In this document: one piece after another, positions 22,408 to 33,200 of the stretch | How the letters are laid out: the number at the start of each line of letters is the position of its first letter | Numbering within the stretch: the stretch's first letter is position 1 | Made by a program: the position numbers and the translations under genes | From: Cylindrotheca closterium | Lineage: Eukaryota; Bacillariophyta; Bacillariophyceae; Bacillariales; Bacillariaceae | Direction of reading: 5' to 3' | DNA: 50,066 nucleotides | Assembly: GCA_933822405.4 (NCBI GenBank) | Contig: CAKOGP040000502.1 | Location: 8,725-58,790 of the forward strand | Notes under the pieces: model-generated | Databases searched by the model: none | Seen by the model: only the letters and a program-made list of their open reading frames with translations | What the model was told of the DNA's origin: nothing

Positions 22408-23124
22408 TTAATCATTCAAAGAATTCAAAAATTTCATGAGGTTCGATTTCGGTGGTGCCTTTTTCTTTTTCTTTTGCCGCTCTATATGGATCAGACGGTT
22501 CGTAGGTTTTGATGCATCTGGTGGCAGTGCCACAAAGTCCGAAGTGGGAGTTGTAATAGGCGTTACCTCTTCCGTCTGTACCGCATTCCGGGAAGTGGCT
22601 ATAGCCGAGAGACTTTTGGAGCTAGGTAAATCTCGTTTCAGGCCTTTGCAACGAACAGAAGATCTGCACCGACCACAGGTAATCACTAGATGATGGCGAT
22701 CGAAAACCACACTCGCATCATCTTTGAAAATGACCACCTTGGTGCCTGTTTTGGGAAGCGAATCGACATTCTTCAGTGCATTCAAGCCTTTCTTCTGTTT
22801 TTGCTTCGAAATTGCCACTTTCCGTTTCACTCTTTGTTCTCGTCGACGACGGGTTCGGTTCTTTTCACTCTTCTTGCCGCTGGCTAGACGTATGGTCGTA
22901 CCCATATATCCAGGGTGAATAATAAAGCCACACGTTTTGCAGCCATATACAATCGGTTGACGAGGCTCAACCGAGTGATCATCCCAGATCTGATCGAGCA
23001 TCCATTGAGCTATTCCCCACCCAATAGACGCATCACATTCAGACGACAATTGCAGAGCAGACTCTCGGTAATGCCGTCTTAACTCTGAGTGCTTCTCATC
23101 TTGCCTCTCTTGAGGTTCGTCCAT
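22408..23124 (-). CDS. zinc-ribbon protein, Rpr2/Rpp21-like (RNase P/MRP subunit family)
   Basis: A 238-aa frame starts at ATG 23124. The frame is open above this ATG to about 23241 but contains no other ATG. The key region is GCKTCGFIIHPGYMGTTIRL (about 60-80) followed, after a Lys/Arg-rich insert, by VITCGRCRSSVRCKG (about 150). The two CxxC pairs with an HPGYMGTTIRL segment between them match the Rpr2/Rpp21/SNM1 pattern (C-x2-C-x5-PG-x4-[VI]RI ... C-x2-C). Members bind RNase P or MRP RNA and help process tRNA or rRNA precursors. The N-terminal helical part (ELRRHYRESALQLSSE) also fits. The basic tail could be a nuclear localisation signal. Confidence 0.6.
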   Translation of the reverse strand: MDEPQERQDEKHSELRRHYRESALQLSSECDASIGWGIAQWMLDQIWDDHSVEPRQPIVYGCKTCGFIIHPGYMGTTIRLASGKKSEKNRTRRRREQRVKRKVAISKQKQKKGLNALKNVDSLPKTGTKVVIFKDDASVVFDRHHLVITCGRCRSSVRCKGLKRDLPSSKSLSAIATSRNAVQTEEVTPITTPTSDFVALPPDASKPTNRLIHIERQKKKKKAPPKSNLMKFLNSLND

Positions 23125-23417
23125 GCCTTGCCATGAAGACTCTGATGAAAGCCCTTTAGAACCAACCAATTTGTGAGATTGATGCTTTTTAGTTTTTCGG
23201 CATAAAAAGTGTCGGGTGCTGGCAAGACGTCCAGAATTTTTTCACCACATCCAAACGAAGTTGAAAGCAAGTACCAGAATACATCGTACCAGGTACACGT
23301 GTACACGTACCGATACGAATAGGATACTGGTAGGTATTTATTGTACGTACAAGAGCTATGGGACAGTAAAAAAAAAAGAATATGGAGACTCATTCTGGTT
23401 TTATCCTACCGGTGCCC

Positions 23418-25116
23418 TTACCCGTCATATCTCCTGTCACTTTCTTCATCTAAGTTTAGGATTTCATTTATTGATTGATTGTGCAATGCTCTAGCAATGG
23501 CTTCGGCCAGGAAGGGTGCAACATTTAGTTGCCGAATCTTGGGTGGGAGAATTGAATCGTTTGCAACGGAATTGGAGATGAGGAGATAGTCCAAGTGTTC
23601 TATCTCTGCAATCCGTTGAGGAGCGTCTGACAGTGACCTGGGTCCGAAAACCCCATGGGAAGCCCATGCATGAATTGTTGCAGCCCCTGCCTTGTGCAGT
23701 TCATCCACATTTGAAATAAGAGTCTTTCCTGTGTTCACGATATCATCCACCATAATGCACCTTTGCCCTTCTATTTTTCCGACAACATGTGGAGTATAGT
23801 ATTTTTCACCACGCTTTTGCCTATTCTTTGAAATGAAAGCGAGTTCAATCTTCTTTCCACTCAAACGCTGGAGGACATCACGGAAATGAGCAGCGCGGCC
23901 TACTTGTCCCTCGTGTGAAGCCACAACGGTAATGTTGGGGTAGTATTCGTCATCCTCAGACTCTGGTTTCCAGTCTTCTGGTGTTGGCACACTGGCCAAC
24001 TCTTCATGGAAGTAAGCAGCGGCCACTGGAATCGGGAGTAAATGCTATAACAACGACATCGAGAGAGAGTGTGTGTGTGTGTGTCAGAGTCAGTCAGCAG
24101 GAGCTGTCTAGAGTCATAGTCGAGCATCCAGTCCAACTTACATCCACTGGAGTTGACGGTGAGAAAAAGCCACAAAGCGAATCGTTGTGAAGGTCCATGC
24201 ACATGAGTCTATCGACTCCCATATTTTGCAAAAGTATGGCAATATCAGCTGCAGCAATGGGTTCTCGCTTCACTTTTCGATCCTGCCTACTGTATCCATA
24301 ATAAGGAATAACAGCAGTGATATGTTTGGCTTGGGCCTTGCGGAAGGCAGAAATCATAAGCAGAAGCTCCATAAGGGCATCATTACTCGAGGTTGTGCAA
24401 ACGATGAAAACGTATTTGCCTCTGACACTTTCCCCAGCTTCAACCCTAGTTTCCCCATCCGTAAATTTGCCAACCTCAACCTTGTTGAGGTCCATTCCCA
24501 GTAGATGCGCAACGTCCCCGCCCAATTCCTCCGAAGACGGAGCGGTAAAGAGCATGAATTTCCTTGCTATTCTAGATTTGATTTGTGGAGTTCGGTAGAA
24601 ATACATCTTGTTCGTCGTGACAGTTTCTTGAACGGCTGGTGAGGAAGTAGAGATGATGCCGGGAGTAGGAACAGAGGTTCCTCCAAAGGGGTCCTCGCTT
24701 TCTTCTTTAGCAGCATAAGCAGATTCAAAAGAGTTCTCGAATGCTCGGACCCCTCTGCTGAATGCAGAAGAAGTATCACTGATTTCTTCGCGATCTCTCT
24801 TGTACGGCACTCGTTCTATATACAATTTCTCAATTTCATCGAGTCCTTCTTTGCTTTCACTGCCCGCCAATGGGTCAGAGCTGCTACCGAAGACAGGCAA
24901 GCTTGATTCTTCTTGTTCGCATTCAGTAGATACCGGCACAGCGGATAAAGCGCCCGTCGCAAGAAAGAGACTTGCAGCTCCAGCCATCGCAGCGGACGAC
25001 CATGTAAAGTTTTGCTCTTTTCCAAAGGTTTCAACTGTGGATAGTGCGCGAAAGGCTGGTGGGTGAACCCTCTTCCTCATAGCCCTCGCAATGCTCATCG
25101 ATGCCCTGGATAGCAT
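23418..25116 (-). CDS. ribose-phosphate diphosphokinase (PRPP synthetase), organelle-targeted
   Basis: Two exons, 24142-25116 and 23418-24044, with a 97-bp phase-0 intron, give 533 aa. The join reads [19 protein letters not shown], as expected for the family. The acceptor TTATAG before CAT is required; the nearer CCAG would lose this segment. Catalytic and binding motifs are [33 protein letters not shown] and the PRPP loop [12 protein letters not shown]. The enzyme makes PRPP from ribose 5-phosphate and ATP for nucleotide, His and Trp synthesis. About 210 residues precede the catalytic core. They start with a basic, Ser/Arg-rich presequence ([17 protein letters not shown]), most like a mitochondrial signal, and include a short hydrophobic stretch. 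The intron holds a GT microsatellite. Confidence 0.9.
24070..24084. repeat. GT microsatellite in the PRPP synthetase intron
   Basis: A short (GT)n run read on the plus strand lies wholly inside the intron between 24045 and 24141, so length change would not affect coding. Confidence 0.8.
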
Positions 25117-25621
25117 GATCGCAGATGATGTCGATGTCAACGTCAACCGTGCTGTTGGCTGTTGCACCGCTCGTGTTCGTTGATGGCCCGTTGTCAAGGT
25201 TTCGTAGAGCAGCTTATTTTTGCATTCCCATCTTTGGGTTATGAGCACCGTTGGCTCGTAGTTTTAGTCGAATGAGTCCACCAAAGAGACAACACAGGAA
25301 AGATTATGATCATTGCATTGCATTATTGGACAACAACACGGTGAACGGTGACGATGGTACTGTACTCTGAACCTCAACGTGTCAGAAACTGACGTCGTGT
25401 CCGTTGATTTCAGTAGAATGGTCCACGATGCAGGTATGATCCACGATCTCACCACGGAGCAATCGGAGATGAAAACCAAAAAATGTCTCACCTATTGATT
25501 GCTAGACGTTGATGCTACAATTTGGAAAATCCAGGATCCACGATACTCCTATCAACGATTCACCTTGTTCTTTTGACTTTCCATCATAACGACTGTTGCT
25601 ATAGCGGTTCTACTCTTTAAA
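25117..25621. other. divergent intergenic region
   Basis: This region separates the starts of the PRPP synthetase (minus) and the PSxxPS protein (plus). No gene, RNA or clear core promoter element is visible. Confidence 0.4.
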
Positions 25622-28126
25622 ATGAAAGTGAACGCTGACGGTGAAAGTATGGATGAATTTTTTGTGAACTCGATTCAACACAGTGCCACGCGCTCAAACC
25701 AGGCTATCGGTAAAGCAACAGTATCGTTGCGCAATCGAAGGAATCTTGCTACCTCGAGTCCTTCAGCCGAGTCTACTATCCCAAGCGATGCACCGTCATC
25801 GATGCCATCCATAGTGCCATCGGAGAATCCTAGTTCGCTTCCATCTCGAGATCCGAGTGTGATGCCTTCGGCAATGCCCTCTGTGGAACCTAGCCTACGA
25901 CCGTCTGTGCGACCCTCACTACAACCATCAATGAACCCGTCTAATATACCTTCCCTTGTACCATCTGAGGCACCATCAACTTCACCCAGTTACGAACCGA
26001 GGACTGTGGTTCGTCCCTACAACCTTGCACACGATAAATGGGCACTGGCAGCTGTCATTGGTGGAACATTGGCGGTTGTGGTGTCGATTGCCTGTTATCT
26101 TTATTGGTTCCGATGCCGTCGCCAGGTTGGAATTGTCCGACACAGGCCCGATGCCCTGACTACCAAAGATGCACAGAAACGACAGGATCGAAGCAGTATT
26201 GTACCTCCCCGTAGCGTTGATTCAAATCGGCAATCTCTTGCTGATACCTCGAGTGGAGATCCGATTCTTCTTCGTTTGCCAACTCGATCTGGAGAAAAAA
26301 GACAGCATGGACGTCCTGTTGGTCAAATTGATAGTATTGATGAGAACAGCCTGTATACTTCCACTTACTCGACGAGAAAGGAACCTTCTGTTTCGCTTCA
26401 TTCAAGACAATCGCATATTTCTCAACCCGGCAGTGATTCACTGACACTTGAAGTTGCTGCGCTCTTTCCATCATCAAATCATTCAAGAAGCGAGTCTCGT
26501 CACAGTTCTGTCACATCGGCATCGCGCTCGAGCAAACCACACTTGAAGGAGCTAAGAGGAATCGGACCCCTCAGTCTTGACAGTCCACAGAAGTACTCCT
26601 CTATTGCTCAGGCGAAACGACTACCAACAGCACAACATCGAAACCAGCGAAAGGGAAGAGTGGCTTTTGGTCAAGATACTGCATTCACTGCTGAAGGCTC
26701 CATGTCATCACGTAGGTCATATGCTTCAAGGTCCCAACGTTCGTATTCATCTCACAGCGCAACAGCAAGATCGCACAAGCGACCAGAACGCCTTCTTGAC
26801 AGTGTCCATCGTCGCCAAGATTCACTGGGCAACTATTCTAAATCTTCTCACAACAGTTCGAGTCGGTTTGGACGAGAGAACAGTTCCATCCACAAGAGCG
26901 TCGATGGAACTGAATCGAGCCTCGTGGTGTCCCACATTTCAGACAAGGATTTTCTAGCAGATATGCAAAGCCTCGATAGCAATGAATCACCGTCTTCCGC
27001 CTCTGGCCGATCTTTTTCGTCAAGGTCTTCAAGACGAAAAGGTGGACCTCTTGCTGACTTTTTGGAATCTATGATGAAGTCAAGCTCCCACTATCGAAGA
27101 ACAATTCCTCAAGTGACACCAGAAGAGGGAGAATTTTTGCCCGACAACGATGGGGCATCTAGCAAGAAAATAATTCGATGCACCTCTCTTCCCCCTTCTA
27201 AGCGTTCCACTTCTCGTACAGGAAGAGGGGGCAACGAAGATGCTTTCAGCGAATCTTCTAGTGATATGACAGAAAATGAAAGATACCACGACCAGAGAAG
27301 TCCAAGAAAGGTATTCACTCATGAGAACATCCAAGAAAAAGGTCCTGTTGTACGCAAAGTCACTCCACCGAGCTCTGCATCTAGTGACTCCAGTTACAGA
27401 GATTTGGGCCTGTTGCAAGTCGCAGACTTTGACTATTCGAACAATGGGCAGAAATGGGAGAAGGCTGAAAGTGTGGTTGACTTTTCAGGAGACAATGCGT
27501 CTCAATCATCCCACTCTTCTGAAAAGTCGCCTGGTAATGACTGGCTCTTTGACGCTGTGGAACAGGCTTTGGGTCCGAGATCAATGAGTGCCGACATGGA
27601 ATCGCTTGGAGGCAAATCATCCTCCGCTCGATCCCGTAGTCGTGAAAGATCTCGTTGCCGAAGCTCTTCTCTAGATGCACGCTCTAGAACCCCTAGAGCT
27701 TTGGAGCAGGAAAAGGAGAGATTGGAGATTCAGTTGGCGTCATTGGAGGGCGAGCAAATGTCTGTGACGTCCTTTGTGGCATCCAGTGCTGCTATGAGCT
27801 TCTCGACGATGGGTTCTAGAAGTCTTCAGCCGAAGGTTAGTAGCAAGAAGCGAATTGTTGTGGTCGTGCCACCTGGAAGGCTAGGTGTAGTTCTAGCGAA
27901 CCGTAATAGTGGCAAGGGAACGATCGTCGCCGAGGTCCGAAAATCCAGTGTGCTCTACGGAATGATCTCGCAAGGAGATCGAATGGTGGCTATTGATGGA
28001 GAAGATGTCACTGCAATGACAATGGGTGAGATCACGGCCATTATGATGGAGAAGTCAGACCATGACCGACGACTGACGCTGTTGACTTCGGTCGACAAAA
28101 CAAGCAAGCAGTACAGGCAGCCATAG
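25622..28126 (+). CDS. PSxxPS-stalk transmembrane protein with C-terminal PDZ domain
   Basis: A single-exon 834-aa frame starts at ATG 25622. Residues about 47-118 are a PSxxPS repeat tract (PSDAPSSMPSIVPSENPS and so on), a stalk type highly typical of diatom surface and secreted proteins. A single transmembrane helix follows (about 139-162, WALAAVIGGTLAVVVSIACYLYW) and then a basic stop-transfer (FRCRRQ). A ~570-residue Ser/Arg-rich, probably phosphorylated linker leads to a PDZ domain (about 742-826) with PPGRLGVVLANR as the carboxylate-binding strand and ISQGDRMVAIDGEDV. No classical signal peptide is seen; the N-terminus is polar, so an upstream exon may be missing or the TM may act as signal anchor. 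Confidence 0.75.
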   Translation: MKVNADGESMDEFFVNSIQHSATRSNQAIGKATVSLRNRRNLATSSPSAESTIPSDAPSSMPSIVPSENPSSLPSRDPSVMPSAMPSVEPSLRPSVRPSLQPSMNPSNIPSLVPSEAPSTSPSYEPRTVVRPYNLAHDKWALAAVIGGTLAVVVSIACYLYWFRCRRQVGIVRHRPDALTTKDAQKRQDRSSIVPPRSVDSNRQSLADTSSGDPILLRLPTRSGEKRQHGRPVGQIDSIDENSLYTSTYSTRKEPSVSLHSRQSHISQPGSDSLTLEVAALFPSSNHSRSESRHSSVTSASRSSKPHLKELRGIGPLSLDSPQKYSSIAQAKRLPTAQHRNQRKGRVAFGQDTAFTAEGSMSSRRSYASRSQRSYSSHSATARSHKRPERLLDSVHRRQDSLGNYSKSSHNSSSRFGRENSSIHKSVDGTESSLVVSHISDKDFLADMQSLDSNESPSSASGRSFSSRSSRRKGGPLADFLESMMKSSSHYRRTIPQVTPEEGEFLPDNDGASSKKIIRCTSLPPSKRSTSRTGRGGNEDAFSESSSDMTENERYHDQRSPRKVFTHENIQEKGPVVRKVTPPSSASSDSSYRDLGLLQVADFDYSNNGQKWEKAESVVDFSGDNASQSSHSSEKSPGNDWLFDAVEQALGPRSMSADMESLGGKSSSARSRSRERSRCRSSSLDARSRTPRALEQEKERLEIQLASLEGEQMSVTSFVASSAAMSFSTMGSRSLQPKVSSKKRIVVVVPPGRLGVVLANRNSGKGTIVAEVRKSSVLYGMISQGDRMVAIDGEDVTAMTMGEITAIMMEKSDHDRRLTLLTSVDKTSKQYRQP

Positions 28127-28262
28127 AATGAAAACCCCCCTATATTCAAACTTTGCACGAGTACATATTGCAATCTTAGAACACCATAAGAGTGATATTG
28201 AGGTTATGATTTTAACACTACATGAGTTAGTCACATCCATATGCAACACTGCAGCTTTGCTT

Positions 28263-29765
28263 TTAAAACATTCCGACTGTACTATCGTCTATTTGTAATC
28301 TGGTTGTCCCTCCTAGAGCCCCTTGTGAAGATTTGTGCCGAAAAACGCCCCGTCCAGGTGGTCCACCCGAGTTAGATAGAGCATCTCGTTGGATTCGATA
28401 CTTGGTGTCTTGTGTTGGCCGACGAATGGGTGCGCCCCGCAAGGAATCAGTTCCTGAATGCGCGCGCTGTATAGAGCGGCCAGAAGCATTGCGGCCTAGT
28501 GTACCTCTTGGCAAACCGCCCGACTTTGACCTTGACATTCCGCGAGAATTCGGAGCACTTCGACCAGACAACTGTCGCACCATACTCCGACTCATAGCCG
28601 AGCGTCTCATGCTTTCGCACAGCTTTTCCATGGCTTCATTGACATTTCCAGGTGGTTCTCCTCCTGTCGATCCTTGCCCACTTGATGCTTGACCTCCTCC
28701 TTGTAATGAAGCAGCCATTGCAGCCAGCGAAGTCCCAGCCTGCGGTTGCTTTTCGTGCCGCCGTTCTTGCTGTGGCTCCATGAAATTACCTCTAAACCCA
28801 ACGGAACGTGGTACTACTGGCGCTGAGAAGGAACGATCAGGCGCTCGACGATTCATTCCACTGCTGGGATTCATCATTCCTTGTAATCCAAATGGGGACT
28901 GTTGGTTTTGCGACTGATTCATGTTGTTCATGTTATTCATCGCGTTCATGTTATTCATATTGCTCATATTGTTCATAGCACTCATATTTCCCATGTTGTT
29001 CAAATGATTCTGTGGCATGTTCATAGCTGACATTCCATTTTGTGGGGCGCTATTCTGAGCATCCACATGAGATGACTGCATCTCCAGCCGGTTCGACTGA
29101 AACTGAACATGTTGGATCTGACTCTGAACTTGCTGAATTTGTTGTTGAAGTTTTTGCATCTTCATAGTGACAACTTCCTGAGACTCCTGAACTTGCATAC
29201 CGTTTGTATCATTAAGAGGCATAAACGAGTCTGCACCTCCGTTGTGTCGATTGTGCATAAGCTGATGTTGAGGCATTTGCATATTGCTGTTCATACTGCT
29301 CATACTGCTATTCATATTGTTCATGCTGTTGTTCATATTGTTCATGTTATTGTTTGTGCTGTTCATGCTGGTGTTCATACTGTTGTTCATGCTATTGTTC
29401 ATGTTGTTGTCTTGGTTGAAACCACTGAAGCTGTTCTGTTGATGTTGTTGCGGTTGCTTTTGAAACAGGTTTTGTTGTTGTTGCATAGTACCCTGCATCT
29501 TTATTTGTGATCCCATGTTGCTGCTGTTGTTATTGTCGAAAGAGGATAGATTGGAGCTATTGGGCATGGTGGGGTTGTTGGGCATGGAAAGAGGTCTTCC
29601 ACCTTCGATCCCTCCTGATGACCCTGCAGCATTCGAAAGACCGAATTCTCCACTGTCATCATCATCCAAGATAGGATCCGCAAGCAATGCTGAGGCATCA
29701 AAGCCACTTCCATCATCACTACCGCCTTCGAGGAAGTCAAGGTCGTCATCCTCCATCAAGGACAT
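28263..29765 (-). CDS. Met/Asn/Gln-rich low-complexity protein
   Basis: An intact 500-aa frame starts at ATG 29765. The acidic start (MEDDDLDFLEGGSDD) is followed by a long tract with MNN/MNS repeats (about 120-165 and 250-285) and Gln runs. The C-terminal ~130 residues are Arg/Ser/Gly-rich, with a short helical segment EAMEKLCESMRRSAMSRSMVRQL and repeated SGR/RS motifs. Nothing identifies a family. Such acidic-Q/N-rich proteins are often transcriptional co-regulators or RNP components, but that is inference. The MN tract reflects repeated CAT-ATT/GTT codons on the plus strand, a replication-slippage substrate. Confidence 0.7.
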   Translation of the reverse strand: MSLMEDDDLDFLEGGSDDGSGFDASALLADPILDDDDSGEFGLSNAAGSSGGIEGGRPLSMPNNPTMPNSSNLSSFDNNNSSNMGSQIKMQGTMQQQQNLFQKQPQQHQQNSFSGFNQDNNMNNSMNNSMNTSMNSTNNNMNNMNNSMNNMNSSMSSMNSNMQMPQHQLMHNRHNGGADSFMPLNDTNGMQVQESQEVVTMKMQKLQQQIQQVQSQIQHVQFQSNRLEMQSSHVDAQNSAPQNGMSAMNMPQNHLNNMGNMSAMNNMSNMNNMNAMNNMNNMNQSQNQQSPFGLQGMMNPSSGMNRRAPDRSFSAPVVPRSVGFRGNFMEPQQERRHEKQPQAGTSLAAMAASLQGGGQASSGQGSTGGEPPGNVNEAMEKLCESMRRSAMSRSMVRQLSGRSAPNSRGMSRSKSGGLPRGTLGRNASGRSIQRAHSGTDSLRGAPIRRPTQDTKYRIQRDALSNSGGPPGRGVFRHKSSQGALGGTTRLQIDDSTVGMF

Positions 29766-30284
29766 CTTCTTTTCATTAAGGGCAACGAGATCAGCAGTTC
29801 AGTATGTACGGTACCGGTAGGTCGAGACAGGTGACTCCAGAGTCTCCAGAAAAAAGTCTATTCGTGATCTGTCAGTGTTTCTTCAAGGGAAATCTCCCAA
29901 CTCGAATGGATCGTACAAACAGGTACTTCCATACGCAAGATTTCTCCTTGGGACATTTGACGGGAGAATTGCGGCTGAATCCACGCTTCCATTTAGTTCT
30001 CTTGTTTCGGTACTCTCACTACCGTAGCGGGTTCCTGGCAGACCTACGCCGGCATGCGATGTTGTGAACTCAGAACGATCAGTGCACATGTAACTCACAA
30101 AATTACTAAAACACCGGTACCACACTTTGCTTGATTGCATCCCATGCAATAAGGAGAACACCATTGCCATCAACAGTTATCTATATCATCAGCAAACACT
30201 TTGTTTAGATCGTTAGGTATCGAGTGCTTCTATGAAAGTCAACAACGATTGATTCACTGCATCAAATTCCACAGTGTTTGTTGT
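29766..30284. other. intergenic with ACCGGT palindromes
   Basis: This should contain the promoter of the Met/Asn-rich gene and the 3' end of the nucleoporin gene. GTACGGTACCGGTAG lies at 29806-29820, about 41 bp upstream of the ATG of the Met/Asn-rich gene, and CACCGGTACC at 30112-30121. No gene is seen. Confidence 0.4.
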
Positions 30285-33200
30285 TTATGCGTTCATTAGC
30301 TTGGAAATGGCAGTCTCGGCGAGCTTGGACAAGAGTTCTTGCAAATCTTGAGGTTTGAAAGCCTCGTAAATATCATAAGAGTCATCGGCAACGAGGACGG
30401 TCAAATCCAAGGCATGTTGATACCAGTGACCGGGCGACATGGCCTCGTTTCTCAACAAATTCAAGATTTCCTTGCGCGTCAAACCCACAGAAGCCGACTC
30501 GTCCAAACTCTTGATCAGCCAGAGGGCCGTTTCCTCACAAAGCGAATGGTACCATTGAACTGCCAAGACAAGATAGCGAGATCGGATGGTCTCGAGTTCT
30601 CGTTGTCGCTTGACATCCTCTGGGCCGTTCGCTTGCTCGTCAAGCGCCAACCAACCACCAGGATGCGTTAGAACTTTCTTCAAAACCTTTCTCGCTTGTT
30701 CAGCATTTTGTACGACAACTCTACAGCTCTCACGCTTGTTGCGGACAAATTCCTTCACGCGGTGTTGTTCTGCAATGGATTTCTCAGTAGGATTCAAACG
30801 GGCCATGTTCACTTCTGGCGATGCTCTACCAGTCGTCGCAGAAGCTGATGCCAACATGTCCTTCCACTTGTTGAAGCTTTGATAGGCTTTCAAGTATTCC
30901 AAAATGGCATAGTGCTCCGTGACAGCATTTTCAACTTGACGGGTATATTCTTCTTCAGAAATTGTATCTTGTTGCGGTCTTGTCGTTCCAGCTTTATCGA
31001 CCAAATCTCCTGGAAGGTAGTCTTGGACGAACAGCATGGCGACTTCCATCTTGTCATCCTCATGATCCAAAAAGAATCCTCGAAGAAGAATGTTGGCACA
31101 AATCAAGGCATCTCCGAGATGACTTTCTTTCTGCAACAACCAACCAATGGAGTGGCATTCACGTTCGTCCTCCTCCGACGTATTTTGTTCCAGTGCTGCT
31201 GGTTTTCGAATGGACAATCGGACGACCTTTCGAAGCAGGTGAATCTCCAATTCAGGGAACAGCTCTTGAATCTGATCCAAGATTTCTTGACGGTCGCCCT
31301 CGTCATGCATCTTAGCCAAAATAGTGGGAAAGAATTCGAGGATTTGATGTTCCGGCATGAAACTAATGTACACCGTCAGCAATTGCCAGAGATCGGGTCG
31401 AGACGCCATGTACTGCACATATTTGAATACCAGTTCATTCTTGATGGCTGAAATACCGTGCAAGGTAATGGGAGTAATTCCCACTTGGAGAGAATCCAAA
31501 TACAAGAGCAAATGAGTCAAGAACCTCAAATTTTGCACAGCTGTTTCTGTCGTCAGATCCGCCGGAAGGGAGGCGGTTTCGCCTTGGCAAAAGTTGAGAA
31601 TGCCCGATTTGCCCACCATAAAAGCTGCCATACAAGCTTGCAACTTGGAAACCCCCCATGACTGGGCAGAGGAACTACTTTGTAGTTGTTGAACGACTTG
31701 GGCTTCGGACATGCCCACCAACCCAGAAGTCATGAGCAACTGTTCGGTTTCATGCTTGGCAAATTCGGTTCCTGGATAAGGAAGGGAATCGGCCGCACTG
31801 TTCCGTCTGTGATCATTGTGCCAGTGCAGGAGTTCATCTTCCATTCGTCCCCAGACTCCAAACCAAAGAGCATAGAGTGAGGAGAACCATGACTTTTGAA
31901 AGCATGGGTTCTGCAGACACGCACTGGTATCATTAGCAAGAAGACTGCAAATGGCAGCTCCTTCGGGAGAAGAATTGGGGTCGGACGAAAAAGAGGCAGT
32001 AGTAGATGCAGAGGTTGCCATTTGGTGACGTCCTGCCTTCCACATTTGCCGTTTCCAAAGCGCCCGATTTGGATTCCCAATCGTTTCCAATCGAACTGTC
32101 TTGGTGTCTTCGTCCGTAACAGCATTGTATCCATGGGGTTCTCCACCACTCCAGCTGGCAGCTCTCCATGATTGTCCATGTGATCGTGTCAGCTCCAGAG
32201 CATCTTCCATCTTTCCAGCCATTATGAGCGAGAGCGATGCATCCAAAAGAGCCTTGTCCTGCTTTGGGTTATTCTGAAGGGTCGTCGAAATCTCTGCCAT
32301 GAGGTCCGGAATGGTAGTCGCATTTGATTTTCCAAAGACTGATGAGACTGGTCTCGGCGCTGGAAGGACAACTTGATCCAGACATTCTTCCATCCACAAA
32401 AGCAATTGATATTTGCGCCGAAGTACCAGCGGCACAGTCGAACTCCCAGTCAATTCTTGTATCAATTCGTGTGGCGTCTTTTCGACTTGCGAGGCCAACT
32501 GTTGAAGATAAACAGTTTGTGCCGCTGTGTGTTGACTCGCCGAAACACTGTCATTGTCCCAAATGAGTGCCGATTGCCCCAATCTTCGTAAGCGTGCCAG
32601 CAATATCCAGCAATTCCCCTCTTCAAAATTTTCGGTAGAAAATCCAATGCTAGCCAATGAATTGAGCCAATCTACTTCGGCCCTGGTTTCTTGAGAGGCC
32701 AACGAGGAAGACGAAAGAGCGGTAATAGCAGTGGACCCGCCGGGTGCACCCAAGGCTTGTGCTTGTTGTTCCAAACCCATCCGATGGTCCAATGAACGTT
32801 TAGCCTTGACAAAGTTGTACAACGTATCATGATGTCTTTTGAAGACATGATAGGACGATGTTGCTAACACGGCCGGACTACCGCTGAATGTCGAGCGAAA
32901 GGGAGATGATCGTTGTTGGAGTGTCAAGGCACCTGCAGCAGGCTTGAATGGTGTTTGGACTGGTGGCATGGGAACATCTTCATTATCATCATCGTCATCT
33001 TCTATCACCAATTGGCGACTAGAAGATGATAAGCCAAGGGAAAAGGGCAGTCTGGGATCTCTCTTTTCCTTTTGAGACGAATTGGACATGACGGGTGTTT
33101 CCGCTCGTTCCAGTATGGAAGTCCGGCCCTTTCTTCGAGTGGCTGGTGTCTTGACGGGTGTGACAGGATTGTCATCGTCATCGTCATCATCTACATCCAT

